Program-made: the position numbers and the translations under genes
The notes under the pieces: model-generated
Seen by the model: the letters and a program-made list of their open reading frames with translations, nothing else
Told to the model about the DNA's origin: nothing
Database searches by the model: none
Origin: JAOUGY01 sp963785075
Lineage (GTDB): Bacteria; Actinomycetota; Acidimicrobiia; Spongiisociales; ZC4RG35
Assembly: GCA_963785075.1 (NCBI GenBank)
Contig: CAWATW010000009.1
Coordinates: 217,790-281,789 of the forward strand
Length of the DNA: 64,000 bases
Direction of reading: 5' to 3'
Part shown: positions 1-8,124 of the stretch, one piece after another
How the letters are laid out: every line of letters starts with the position of its first letter
Position numbering within the stretch: the first letter of the stretch is position 1

Positions 1-136
1 TTGTGGTGCTGAGCCATGATGGGGCCGGACTGTCAAGGATCGGTCAAGGCCACCCCTGTGCACCGAGTCTTTCAGCTCTAGGCGCGCTCCGCCTATTGAT
101 GTCCAATGTGAGTGAGGCCTGAAAGGGAGGTCGTTG

Positions 137-427
137 GTGACGATTCACAAGACCCCCGAGACCCGAAGCCCCGAGGACTACCGGCCCGCGCCGTCAGGCT
201 GGCGGAGCAGCGTCGAGTGGGCGATGGGGATCATCGGTGCGATCGGAGTGTTCCTCGGTCTGTTCATCTCCTTCGCCGGAGATGACCAGTACGTGGGCTT
301 GGGTGGCGATCTGTCATGGCGGGTTGGAGAGATCTCCTCCGCCTGGGCATATGGATTCCTGATCGGTGGCGCCGCACTGATGGTCGGCACCATCGGTCTG
401 ATCCTCCAGGGGCGCAGTCGCCGCTGA
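137..427 (+). CDS. Small two-pass membrane protein, unknown function
   Basis: A 96-residue protein starting at GTG 137, six bases after a good ribosome site (GGGAGG, 125-130); a TTG lies one codon upstream. The first 25 residues are polar and Pro/Arg-rich. Two hydrophobic segments follow (about residues 29-46 and 72-91), joined by a Gly/Asp-rich loop, and the tail is short and basic (GRSRR). I recognise no family. It is followed by a clear hairpin terminator, which suggests a single-gene transcript. An integral membrane protein is the only safe statement. Confidence 0.6.
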   Translation: MTIHKTPETRSPEDYRPAPSGWRSSVEWAMGIIGAIGVFLGLFISFAGDDQYVGLGGDLSWRVGEISSAWAYGFLIGGAALMVGTIGLILQGRSRR

Positions 428-478
428 GGGTGTGTCGCCCGCTCGGTGGACACACCCACCGGACGGAGCCCACGGACA

Positions 479-508
479 ACGGAGCCCGGCTCCAGAGTCG
501 GGCTCCGT
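479..508 (+). terminator. Hairpin terminator after the small membrane protein
   Basis: A perfect 10-bp stem, ACGGAGCCCG (479-488) with CGGGCTCCGT (499-508), encloses a 10-base loop and is followed by TT. It lies about 50 bases after the stop codon at 427, which fits an intrinsic terminator with a weak T tract, as is common in high-GC actinobacteria. Confidence 0.65.
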
Positions 509-738
509 TTGATCTGGCCGGTGAGGCACGCCGTGAGCCCTATCTCCATTGTGAGGCCGACCAGGGGAGATGGATTGGCAGAGCCACTGATCGACGCCAT
601 CCGAGCCGGGGATGCTCCCCCGCCGTCGATCCCGCGCCAACCGGACCCCGAATCGCATCGTCCGGCATCCGACCAAGGACTCTGCACCGGTGGCCCATAG
701 GGCGTCATGATGACGGCGAAGGCGATTCGAGATCCGAG
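509..738. other. Non-coding gap, no recognisable gene
   Basis: Reading frames run through this stretch on both strands, but their translations are Arg/Pro-rich and look like frame shadows. It should hold the promoter of the lipoprotein gene that follows, but I could not identify a convincing -35/-10 pair. Confidence 0.4.
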
Positions 739-1848
739 ATGCGCTGTCACGGACGAGTCGAGGCGTGGCGCCCAGCGACTGTTGTGTTGCTAGTTCTGGC
801 GGCGTGTTCGACCGTCCCGGCTCCCACGTCGCCGCAGTCCACTGCCGGCACTTCCGAGCCGGCTCCCGACGCATCGGTACATCAGCAGACAACGACTTCG
901 GTGGCCACCACCACATCCGACCTCGGTGCTTCTGTCCCTCCGGAGACGGCGACCTCGCCGCCGCCCTTGCAGCCTGACGGCGCGGTCCTCGTCGTCGGGG
1001 CCGATGGCGTCGTTCAGTGGATGCACGGTGACGAGCCGACATTCCTGGCCGCACCACCCGTGGCAACCGCCGTAGACGACGGGCGCGGTGGGCTCCTCTT
1101 CCAGACCCATGCCGGTCGGACCTGGGACGAGCAGACTCTGGACACCACCATCTGGTGGGTGCCCGCCGGTACGTCCGATCCGCTCGCGCTTCTGGTTCCC
1201 ACACCGGGCACGAGTCAGAAGCTGACGCTCTTCGATGCCTACCCAACGGGCTCAGAGTTCGCAGTGCTCTACGCCCGACACGACGGGATCAGACCCGACG
1301 ACCTCGTCGACCGACTTCGCCTGTTCGATCGGAACGACGGATCGGTAATCGAGCTGTACTCCGGAGGCGCGTTCGAGCAGGGTTTCGGAAGAGTGTCGGC
1401 GGAGGGTGCGGTGATCGTTGGGACCGAGTACGCCCAAGTCGGCTCCGAATGCTTCGTGGTCGACGTTGCAGCAGGGCTTCTCACACCGATCCCCAACGCC
1501 CTGCGAGACCAGAACGCCGACCTGTACGTGGATGGCTGCGCCCTCGCGACGAACGCCGAACGCATCGCGTGGTACACCGACGCAGAGACGCAGACTGGCA
1601 TCGCTCCTATTCGGATCCATCTGACGAAGCTCGACGGAACCGGTGAGTCGGTGATCGACGTCACCGCCGAGGGCCGGCCCACCGTCCTCGACATCTCGAC
1701 GTCGGGCATGATCGTGAATCGCGAAGGAGATGCCGGTCCACTGCCCGCAGTGATCGTCGGGCTTTCGAGTCCCGACGAGACGCCGTACACGCTACCGATG
1801 CCGGGTGTGGCGAGATGGGCCACGGAGCCCGTCTCCATCCATCGATGA
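739..1848 (+). CDS. Secreted lipoprotein, unknown function (paralogue of the 19.4-kb lipoprotein)
   Basis: Starting at ATG 739 gives a protein of about 369 residues with a lipoprotein signal: a hydrophobic run ending LVLAAC, with Cys about residue 24. A Thr/Ser/Pro-rich linker (about 25-75) follows, then a soluble domain of short beta-like segments that reads like a WD/beta-propeller protein. An upstream reading frame extends to 316, but its composition is shadow-like, so the ATG before the signal peptide is preferred. The protein at 19404-20978 has the same architecture and shares a core motif, AVDDG.GGLL.Q.HAGR, and the local pattern WWVPAG/YWVPAG, so the two are paralogues. It is presumably anchored on the outer face of the membrane; its role is unknown. 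The gene ends 17 bases before the convergent VOC gene. Confidence 0.75.
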   Translation: MRCHGRVEAWRPATVVLLVLAACSTVPAPTSPQSTAGTSEPAPDASVHQQTTTSVATTTSDLGASVPPETATSPPPLQPDGAVLVVGADGVVQWMHGDEPTFLAAPPVATAVDDGRGGLLFQTHAGRTWDEQTLDTTIWWVPAGTSDPLALLVPTPGTSQKLTLFDAYPTGSEFAVLYARHDGIRPDDLVDRLRLFDRNDGSVIELYSGGAFEQGFGRVSAEGAVIVGTEYAQVGSECFVVDVAAGLLTPIPNALRDQNADLYVDGCALATNAERIAWYTDAETQTGIAPIRIHLTKLDGTGESVIDVTAEGRPTVLDISTSGMIVNREGDAGPLPAVIVGLSSPDETPYTLPMPGVARWATEPVSIHR

Positions 1849-1850
1849 GC

Positions 1851-1865
1851 GACCGGAAGCCGGTC
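1851..1865. terminator. Small hairpin between convergent genes
   Basis: GACCGG (1851-1856) pairs with CCGGTC (1860-1865) around an AAG loop, exactly in the 17-base gap between two convergent stop codons. It may act as a short bidirectional terminator. The stem is only six base pairs, so this is weak. Confidence 0.3.
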
Positions 1866-2321
1866 CTAGTTGCTTGCGGCCTCCAGCGCTGCGATGTCGA
1901 GCTTCTTCATCTTCAGCATCGCGTCGACCGCCCCGGGACGAGCGAGGAGCGCACCTATGTTCTTCGGGACGATCTGCCACGAGAAGCCAAAACGGTCGAC
2001 GAGCCATCCGCACATCGACTCGCGCCCTCCGTCCGCGGTCAGTGCATCCCACAGGCGGTCGATCTCGGCCTGGTCCTCGCACTCGACCACGAGCGAGAAC
2101 GCGTCGTTGAAGCTGTGATGGGGACCGCCGTTGAGAGCGGTGAATCGGGCGCCCTTCAGTGTGAACGACACCATCATCACCGACCCCGGCTCTTGGCCGG
2201 GAATGCCCTCCGAGTAGCGCTCGACGCCCGTGATCTCGGAGTCGGGGAACAGCGACGTGTAGAAGTGTGCCGCCTGTTCGGCCTGGTTCTCGAACCACAG
2301 CATCGGATAAGGGGTGTTCAT
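1866..2321 (-). CDS. VOC-superfamily PhnB-like protein (glyoxalase/3-demethylubiquinone methyltransferase fold)
   Basis: A 151-residue single-domain protein. The N-terminus (PYPMLWFENQAEQAAHFY) and the central (F)TALNGGP motif are hallmarks of the PhnB-like branch of the vicinal-oxygen-chelate fold; the length is normal for the family. These proteins are often annotated as 3-demethylubiquinone-9 3-methyltransferase-like, but most have no proven reaction. The start codon overlaps the stop of the upstream SRPBCC gene by 4 bp (ATGA), so the two are translationally coupled. It is the last gene of an ArsR-SRPBCC-VOC operon, an arrangement seen widely in actinobacteria and often linked to small-molecule or stress response. 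The actual substrate is unknown. Confidence 0.85.
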   Translation of the reverse strand: MNTPYPMLWFENQAEQAAHFYTSLFPDSEITGVERYSEGIPGQEPGSVMMVSFTLKGARFTALNGGPHHSFNDAFSLVVECEDQAEIDRLWDALTADGGRESMCGWLVDRFGFSWQIVPKNIGALLARPGAVDAMLKMKKLDIAALEAASN

Positions 2322-2804
2322 CGGGTCGCCTCCTCAAGTACTCGTGCGAGCTTGTCGAGTTCCTGCCTCCAGCCGGCGGCCGCACGCTCGGTCATCTCGT
2401 CGCTGTGCATGGCGTCGAGTGTGACCACGAGCCGCGTGCCTCCGGCGACCGGCTCGAGATCGACTCGGGTGTCGACCTCATACGTCTCGACCCCGGGGAG
2501 GAAGTCGACGACATTCGTGTAGACGAGCCGGCGGTATGGAACGATCTCGACGAAGTAGATGTCCTGGGTGGTGCTGAGGGGCATGCCTTCGGTCTCCATG
2601 AAGGCCTTCATCTCATCGGCGCTGGGCGATCATCGAGTAGCGCATCTTCCCGCCGGGCACCAGTTCCATCTCGTGGACCTCCACGCCGAAACCGTCCGGC
2701 CCCCACCACGACTCGATTCCATCGATGGTGGTCCACAACTCCCACACCTCGGTCGGGGTGGCCTGAAAGGTACGCTCGATCTTCACGGTTCGTCGCCCGT
2801 TCAT
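2318..2804 (-). pseudogene. SRPBCC (AHSA1-like) protein, interrupted by a frameshift
   Basis: The upstream half, starting at ATG 2804, reads MNGRRTVKIERTFQATP and continues through the family motif WWGPDGF to GGKMRYSMIAQ. The downstream half begins around EMKAFMETEGMPL and runs through YEVDTRVDLEP to the end. Both halves match one continuous AHSA1/Aha1-C-like domain of about 160 residues, but they lie in different frames. The change occurs near 2620-2632 and equals one extra base (or two missing). The gene starts within the stop of arsR (ATGA overlap at 2801-2804) and its own stop overlaps the VOC start. Given the conserved coupling at both ends, a sequencing or assembly indel is as likely as true inactivation. 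Confidence 0.8.
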
Positions 2805-3136
2805 GCGGTGTCCGTTCTGCGCCGATCCCGACGCCGTCGATCCAGTTCCCGTGCCATCCGGTCGAGTCGCTGCTCCCACAGCCGGCGGTAGTCGTCCATC
2901 CATGCATCGATCTCCTGGAACGGCTCGGGACGCAAGGAGTACAACCTGCGCTGGCCGTCGGCTCGCACATCGACGAACCCCGCCTCATGCAGGATGCGCA
3001 GGTGTCGAGACACACCGCTCTGGGCGATGTCGACCTGTTCGACGAGATCGCCGACTGCGTGCTCCCCCGACTTGAGCGCATCGACGATGCGGCGTCGCGT
3101 GGGATCGGAGAGGGTCTCGAACGGGTCTCTATCCAT
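2801..3136 (-). CDS. ArsR/SmtB-family transcriptional regulator
   Basis: A 111-residue winged-helix repressor. The start at ATG 3136 (MDRDPFETLSDPTRRRIVDAL) fits the ArsR consensus; the helix-turn-helix is around residues 35-58 (VDIAQSGVSRHLRILHEAG) and the wing follows (VRADGQRRLYSL). No Cys ligands typical of metal-sensing ArsR proteins are present, so metal sensing is unlikely. It is the first gene of an operon with an AHSA1-type SRPBCC protein and a VOC protein; in such operons the ArsR protein usually represses its own promoter. The unusually AT-rich block just upstream (3137-3157) is a candidate operator. Confidence 0.9.
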   Translation of the reverse strand: MDRDPFETLSDPTRRRIVDALKSGEHAVGDLVEQVDIAQSGVSRHLRILHEAGFVDVRADGQRRLYSLRPEPFQEIDAWMDDYRRLWEQRLDRMARELDRRRRDRRRTDTA

Positions 3137-3165
3137 AATGATGTATATATATAACGTTGGATTCA
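3137..3165 (-). promoter_or_regulatory. AT-rich promoter/operator region of the arsR operon
   Basis: On the minus strand a TTGAAT (3165-3160) is followed by a strongly alternating TATATATATA tract and then CATCATTATGG up to the ATG. This is the most AT-rich stretch in the neighbourhood and contains a self-complementary ATATATAT core, suitable as an ArsR binding site. The exact -10 element is ambiguous. Confidence 0.4.
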
Positions 3166-3197
3166 ACATGGCGCAAGGGGATGAGTGCGAGGAAGGG

Positions 3198-5735
3198 TCA
3201 GGGTGCTCCTAGATACCCGAATGCTGCCCAGTCCTCGACCTCGCCGTACTCTGCGCGCGTGAGCTGCTGAGCGGCAGCCACGGCGGACGGTGGCGATGGG
3301 TCCACCTGGCCGAGCAGACCGTAGAGCGCCGACATGAAATGGGACGCAGCGTCGTCGTGGACGTTCCAACGGCTGCCCACCACACCGCGAGCGCCGGCTC
3401 TGATGAAGGCCCCGGTGAGACCGGTGAGGTCGTTGGCAGGTCCGAACGACGTGAGAGCGGAAGAGCACGCGGCCAGCGTCACGACCGGTGCTGCGGGCAG
3501 TCGCAACGCTGCGAGGTCCCGCGCCGTGATTCGATGGCGGTCGGATTGGGGATCATGAACGAGGTGGAGCGCCGAGTCGAGCGGCGACAGCGGATCGAAG
3601 CTGCCATGACACATGAAGTGGATGTTGCTCACCTCGTCGGTCATGGCATCCAGGATGTCGCCCTTGGTCAGGCCACGCCCTCCAACGATTCTGACCTGCC
3701 CGTCGAAGGTGCCCCCGAGCACCTCGAGCTCGGCGCCGGCGGCGGTGAGATCATCGTCGAGATAGGTGACGATCAGCAGATGGTGAGAGGGCGAGTACGG
3801 CCGATCCACGAGCTCGGCGCCGAGGGAGAGCGACGGCAGGCTGAACACGATCGTACTGAGCCCGAGGGGCGCACCGTCGAGTGACGGCATCGCCTCGACC
3901 GGTACACGGCTCACCGGTCCAGGAAGACTGACCGCGAGCTGGTCGATTCCCAATGACGCCACCGATTCGGACAGGGGTTCCAGGAGGACGCGGTAGCCGG
4001 CATCCACCAGGCCGCCGAGGTTGTCGAAGAGCTCGTCTTCAGATTCGAGTGGCAGTGCGAGGTCCTCGATCGCGTCGGGATCCACCTTCCACTGGTGTGC
4101 GTCCAGCTCCAGCCCGCCCGGACCCCTCGTCACGATCAGGCCCGTGACGGTGCCGAGGGCCGCGCTCACGCACACATATGCTGTGCCATGCGGAAGCAGA
4201 CGCCCGTCGACGCTCTCCAACCGCCGGATCGCGTCATCGAGGCGAGCACGCGTCGGCGTCGACGCAGCCGCGCCCCTGTTCGTGAAGATCCCTTTGAGTG
4301 CGCGCCACTGCCACCTGAGGTTGTCTGCGGCCACCCCGGGGTTGGGGGCGTCGCCACCGCCCGGGAACGAGACCGAAGAAGCCCGAACGGTCTCGATGGC
4401 TGCCAGCGCATTCATCGACCGTCCCTGTCGCACCTCGAGGCGAGCGAGCCGGTCGAAGACCATGCCGTACACGCCGGCGGCCTGTCGTCTACTCAGTTCG
4501 TCGACGGACCGGTCGAGTTCGTCCTGAGCGATTCCGGCTGCCCGTTCCAACGACTCTCGAGCCGTTCGCTCGTCGCCGTCGCCCTCGGCAGACACGGCCC
4601 GATTCACGAACGTCGTCAGCTTGTTCGACCACACCCGATCGCGTTCACTCATCCGGAGCACGGACCGGAAGTCGGCGCGTGTGGTCCGGCGTTCGCCTAC
4701 CGTCGGAGTCTCGAGCCCGGCGAGCACGTCCGCGCGAGATTGCCTGACGGCGGCCCGGAGCGACTTCGGCAACAAAGGTTCTCCGAGCGCTGTGTCGAAG
4801 TGGGCGAGGGCCTCCCGGCGGTCCTCGTCGGTCTGTGCGGTGACTTTGATGTAGTCACCCAGCAGATGTTCGATGCGGGCGATGTGGATCCTCGTGGCGT
4901 CACCGGCCGACGGATCGCTTCTTCGGTGGAGGTCGAGCGCACGTTCGGCTGCCTCCCTGCCCTCTTCGTAGAGGTTCGGTCGGGCCATCAAGGCGGCGGC
5001 CACCTCGATCATGCCGCGCGCACCGAGGCTGTACACCGCCATCGACACGTTGTGCTCGGCCAGCGCGCGAGTGGTGTCGTCGACTGCATGTTCGACGGAC
5101 TCCTCATGCACCTGGACCGCTGCAGCGCCCGCCGAGACCTGACCCGTCCGACGGAAGTACTCGCGGATCAGCTCGCCTTCGAGCCCGAGCAGGATGCACT
5201 TGCCTCCAGCCGGATAGTCGGCGTAACCGTGCAGTCGGCGAACAAAGTGTGCCTCCGGGACGAAGTACCTGACGTAGTCGGGGAGGCCAGAGGGGATCGT
5301 CACCTCTTCCTGCACCGCTTCGGCATCGGCGGCCGGGTCGACGCCCCACACCTCTTCCCCGCGCATGATGTCGCCGAACTCGGCAGGGAAGCCGGGGGCG
5401 CCCATCCCGATCGGCGTGTACGAGGCCGACTGGCAATGTGGGCATTGGACCGCCTGGAACGTGTTCGAATGCGAGGTGTACGTCGAGTCACAGTCGTTGC
5501 AGATCGCTTCGATCCGTATCAGGTGGCGTACGAGCCCGAGAGTTCCCGTCTCGCAGCGACGGCACGACCACCCTTGCGCCATGGCCGGCTGCCCGAAGCA
5601 GACGGTCGGGTTCAGTCGGTACTCGAAGCCACAGCCGTCGCAGCGATAGTGGATCTGTGCGTCGAGCGAGAGGGCGGACCATATCGGTTCTGCGAGGTAC
5701 TCGGCAGGGAGCTGGTCGTGCCAGGATTCCATCAT
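3198..5735 (-). CDS. CHAT-domain (caspase-like) protease with N-terminal zinc ribbons
   Basis: An 845-residue protein, from ATG 5735. The N-terminus has four CxxC knuckles (C32/C35, C58/C61, C79/C82, C98/C101), giving two tandem zinc ribbons. The middle (about 200-520) is helical with TPR-like pairs of amphipathic helices. The C-terminal third is a CHAT domain: the catalytic His lies in HFMCHGSF (about H710) and the Cys in VTLAACSSA (about C757), followed by the family motif GARGVVGSRW. Both members of the caspase-like dyad are intact. It starts 7 bases after the stop of the DUF900 hydrolase gene, so the two form one transcript. CHAT proteases act as regulated executioners in several bacterial conflict systems; a role in immunity here is inferred from domain content only. 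The target and activating signal are unknown. Confidence 0.88.
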   Translation of the reverse strand: MMESWHDQLPAEYLAEPIWSALSLDAQIHYRCDGCGFEYRLNPTVCFGQPAMAQGWSCRRCETGTLGLVRHLIRIEAICNDCDSTYTSHSNTFQAVQCPHCQSASYTPIGMGAPGFPAEFGDIMRGEEVWGVDPAADAEAVQEEVTIPSGLPDYVRYFVPEAHFVRRLHGYADYPAGGKCILLGLEGELIREYFRRTGQVSAGAAAVQVHEESVEHAVDDTTRALAEHNVSMAVYSLGARGMIEVAAALMARPNLYEEGREAAERALDLHRRSDPSAGDATRIHIARIEHLLGDYIKVTAQTDEDRREALAHFDTALGEPLLPKSLRAAVRQSRADVLAGLETPTVGERRTTRADFRSVLRMSERDRVWSNKLTTFVNRAVSAEGDGDERTARESLERAAGIAQDELDRSVDELSRRQAAGVYGMVFDRLARLEVRQGRSMNALAAIETVRASSVSFPGGGDAPNPGVAADNLRWQWRALKGIFTNRGAAASTPTRARLDDAIRRLESVDGRLLPHGTAYVCVSAALGTVTGLIVTRGPGGLELDAHQWKVDPDAIEDLALPLESEDELFDNLGGLVDAGYRVLLEPLSESVASLGIDQLAVSLPGPVSRVPVEAMPSLDGAPLGLSTIVFSLPSLSLGAELVDRPYSPSHHLLIVTYLDDDLTAAGAELEVLGGTFDGQVRIVGGRGLTKGDILDAMTDEVSNIHFMCHGSFDPLSPLDSALHLVHDPQSDRHRITARDLAALRLPAAPVVTLAACSSALTSFGPANDLTGLTGAFIRAGARGVVGSRWNVHDDAASHFMSALYGLLGQVDPSPPSAVAAAQQLTRAEYGEVEDWAAFGYLGAP

Positions 5736-5742
5736 GACGTGG

Positions 5743-6999
5743 TCAGTCGGCCGCGAATCGCCAGTAGGAGCCTGCTGCCGTCGCCTCTTCGCGAAGACCG
5801 AAGCGATCACCCGGACCGCTGTTCGTACGCATCAGCGAATACACGTCCGAAAGAATCGATCGGTTGTCTCCGACATAGGCGTGACCCATCAGGTCGGTGT
5901 CGAGCCCGGTGGCGTCGATCGTGTCGACTCCGCCCACGATCACGGGCCCTGCGCCCGGGTCACCTGCGCGCGGGTACTTGTGGACGAGCTCCGATGCGGC
6001 GAGCGCCTTGTCACGAGACGACGCATACAGGGTGAACCGACGCGCCCGCTGCGCGAACTTGCCGGCGAGCACCTTGAAGCGCTCCGCATCGATGTCGGGA
6101 GCGGCGAAGACGATCTGGCCGACCGACGCTCCCTCGGCACCGGCGAGGAAATCGACCGACCCGAACACCTCGGCGAGCGTGCGGTTGCCCATGCTGTGAG
6201 CGATCACATGGACGTGGGTGAGGCCGAGGTCCGCGACGCAGGAACGCATGAACGATCGGAAGTGTCCCTCTGCCCATTGAGCGTTGCCGCCGTCCGTCTC
6301 GTAGCGGAGTACCTTGCCTTCGGAGGGCCACGAGAAGAGCAGCGGCACACCGCCGAAATCGAGGTCGTAGGCGATCTGAGCTGCGCGGCGCGCCGCAGCG
6401 GCGAATCCAACGTTGTAGCCATGGACGAAGACGAGCCCCGTCTCGTCGCCTGCCACAGATCGTGCCGAGGCGATGAACTGCTCGAGTTCCATCGGGGACA
6501 GGTCGAGAAGCATCACGTGCTTCTCGGGATTCTGGCGAAACTGGAGCTTCCAGAAGCGGGGACGCTCCAGATTGCCCATTCGGTGGTCGTCTGGAATGGC
6601 GACTCTCACGACTCCGAGTTGGAGTTCCTGACCTCGATTGCCCGTGAAGTAGTCATCGGGCTCGGCTGATTCGGACGGCGCTCGGTCAGTTCCGTAATGC
6701 ACCGGCACGACGGAATACCGGACACGAGGCTGCGGGGCGAACGACTCGAGGTCCGGCACCCCGGTCGAACGACGGGGCCGGAGCTTCCGAGCCAGCCTCT
6801 GGACCTCCTTCCACACCTCGCCGAGAGGAGAGAGGAGCTGTTCGACTCGTGATCGAGCATCGACGGCTCCTCCGGCCTCGAGCGCTCGGAGAACGCTCGC
6901 GAGTTCCGGTTCGATCTCGGGCCACGCCGCGCCGGCGGCTCGCTCGAGGTCGTGCCATCGTTGGGCGATCGCCTCGTGGAGCGCTTCATCCTGGTTCAT
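5743..6999 (-). CDS. DUF900-family alpha/beta hydrolase (predicted serine esterase)
   Basis: A 418-residue protein starting at ATG 6999 after a strong ribosome site (GGAGGT). Residues 1-85 are helical and charged, a possible interaction domain. The hydrolase core opens with the DUF900-type strand PVHYGTDR (about 99-106), has the oxyanion-loop motif HGYN (193-196) and the nucleophile elbow AHSMG with Ser269; the Asp/His partners should lie in the last 120 residues (a candidate is GHAYV near the end). There is no signal peptide, so it should act in the cytoplasm. It is the first gene of a unit with the CHAT protease. Lipase/esterase-like hydrolases paired with proteases occur in conflict systems, so a membrane- or metabolite-damaging effector is a plausible inference. 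Confidence 0.85.
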   Translation of the reverse strand: MNQDEALHEAIAQRWHDLERAAGAAWPEIEPELASVLRALEAGGAVDARSRVEQLLSPLGEVWKEVQRLARKLRPRRSTGVPDLESFAPQPRVRYSVVPVHYGTDRAPSESAEPDDYFTGNRGQELQLGVVRVAIPDDHRMGNLERPRFWKLQFRQNPEKHVMLLDLSPMELEQFIASARSVAGDETGLVFVHGYNVGFAAAARRAAQIAYDLDFGGVPLLFSWPSEGKVLRYETDGGNAQWAEGHFRSFMRSCVADLGLTHVHVIAHSMGNRTLAEVFGSVDFLAGAEGASVGQIVFAAPDIDAERFKVLAGKFAQRARRFTLYASSRDKALAASELVHKYPRAGDPGAGPVIVGGVDTIDATGLDTDLMGHAYVGDNRSILSDVYSLMRTNSGPGDRFGLREEATAAGSYWRFAAD

Positions 7000-7112
7000 C
7001 CGGCACCTCCTCTCGAATGAGAGATCGTCGGTGCGACCCGAATACGCCGGCGCAACCGAGCCTACGCGCACGGACTCTCGGTGGCCCGTTCGAGTCTATA
7101 TCGTTGGTCGCC

Positions 7113-8027
7113 ATGCTGATCGGCCTCGTCGCCAACCCGTCTTCCTCGAAGGACATCCGCCGGCTGACCGGGTTGGCACGCGTCATAGATATCGAGGAGA
7201 AGGCCAACCTTGTCGCCCGACTCCTGGTCGGAATCGGTTCGGTCGCCGGTGTCGGGGTGATGGCGCTCGAGGATTCCGCGGGACTCGTGAGGCGCGCCAT
7301 CCGGCTGGCAGGGGCGGCGGGTGCCGCAGTCGACTTCCTCGACCTGGAGGCCGAAGGCGTCGAATCCGACACCCGGCGTGCGGCCGCGCGCCTGGCCGAC
7401 TGCGCCGCCGCCATCGTGACCGTGGGCGGAGACGGAACGGTGAGGGCGGCGGCCGAAGGTTGGCCGGAGGCTCCACTCGTGCCCTTGGCCGCAGGCACGA
7501 ACAACGCCTTCGCCCTCACCGACGAACCCACGGTGGTGGGCCTGGCGACGGCGCTTGCCGTGACGAGCAGACCGGGGGCGTTCACACCGACCACGGCAGT
7601 CGAGATCGACACCACCGCGGGAACCGCGATCGCTGTGATCGATGCAGTCACGGTTCGCGACCGGTGGGTTGGCTCGGGGGCGATCTGGGAGCCGGCATCG
7701 CTCGTGGAAGGGCTCGTCACGTCGTCGCGACGAACCGCCGTGGGGATTGCCTCGGTGAGCGCAGCTCTCGGTCCGCTGGCCTCGGGACACGCCCGCCTCA
7801 TACGATTCGGAGGCGCACGGTCGGTGCGGGCCGTCTTCGGGCCGGGCGCCGTACTCGATGTGCCGGTGGACGATCACGACGACCTTCCGCTGGGCACCCA
7901 GGTGAAGCTCGATGCCTCGGCTGGCCTCGTGGCGCTCGATGGTGAACGACGCCTTCCAGCATCTGGCGCGGCCGCTCGTGTCGTTCCCGGCCCCAGGGTC
8001 ATCGACCTGGCAGCGGCATTTTCCTGA
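7113..8027 (+). CDS. acoX: AcoX-like ATP-NAD kinase family protein
   Basis: A 304-residue protein from ATG 7113. The N-terminus LIGLVANPSSSKDIRRL is the hallmark of the AcoX branch, and the nucleotide-binding motif GGDGT (VTVGGDGTVR) of the NAD-kinase/diacylglycerol-kinase fold is intact; LAAGTNNAF is a second conserved loop. AcoX has no established reaction, but its gene regularly stands at the head of acetoin dehydrogenase operons, exactly as here, just upstream of the E1 alpha and beta genes. It is transcribed divergently from the hydrolase/CHAT operon across a gap of about 110 bases, so the shared interval should contain both promoters. Confidence 0.85.
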   Translation: MLIGLVANPSSSKDIRRLTGLARVIDIEEKANLVARLLVGIGSVAGVGVMALEDSAGLVRRAIRLAGAAGAAVDFLDLEAEGVESDTRRAAARLADCAAAIVTVGGDGTVRAAAEGWPEAPLVPLAAGTNNAFALTDEPTVVGLATALAVTSRPGAFTPTTAVEIDTTAGTAIAVIDAVTVRDRWVGSGAIWEPASLVEGLVTSSRRTAVGIASVSAALGPLASGHARLIRFGGARSVRAVFGPGAVLDVPVDDHDDLPLGTQVKLDASAGLVALDGERRLPASGAAARVVPGPRVIDLAAAFS

Positions 8028-8124
8028 TCCTGGGCACATGCTCCCGTGGGGCCGCGTAGGTTTGATGATGTTCACGGGAAGGCCGAGCCGCCCCAGGCTC
8101 GCACCCCAGAAAGGAGGTCGACCC

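Noticed and set aside
1..133. Gene upstream of the first membrane protein
   Set aside because: No frame with a start, ribosome site or protein-like composition was found in this stretch.
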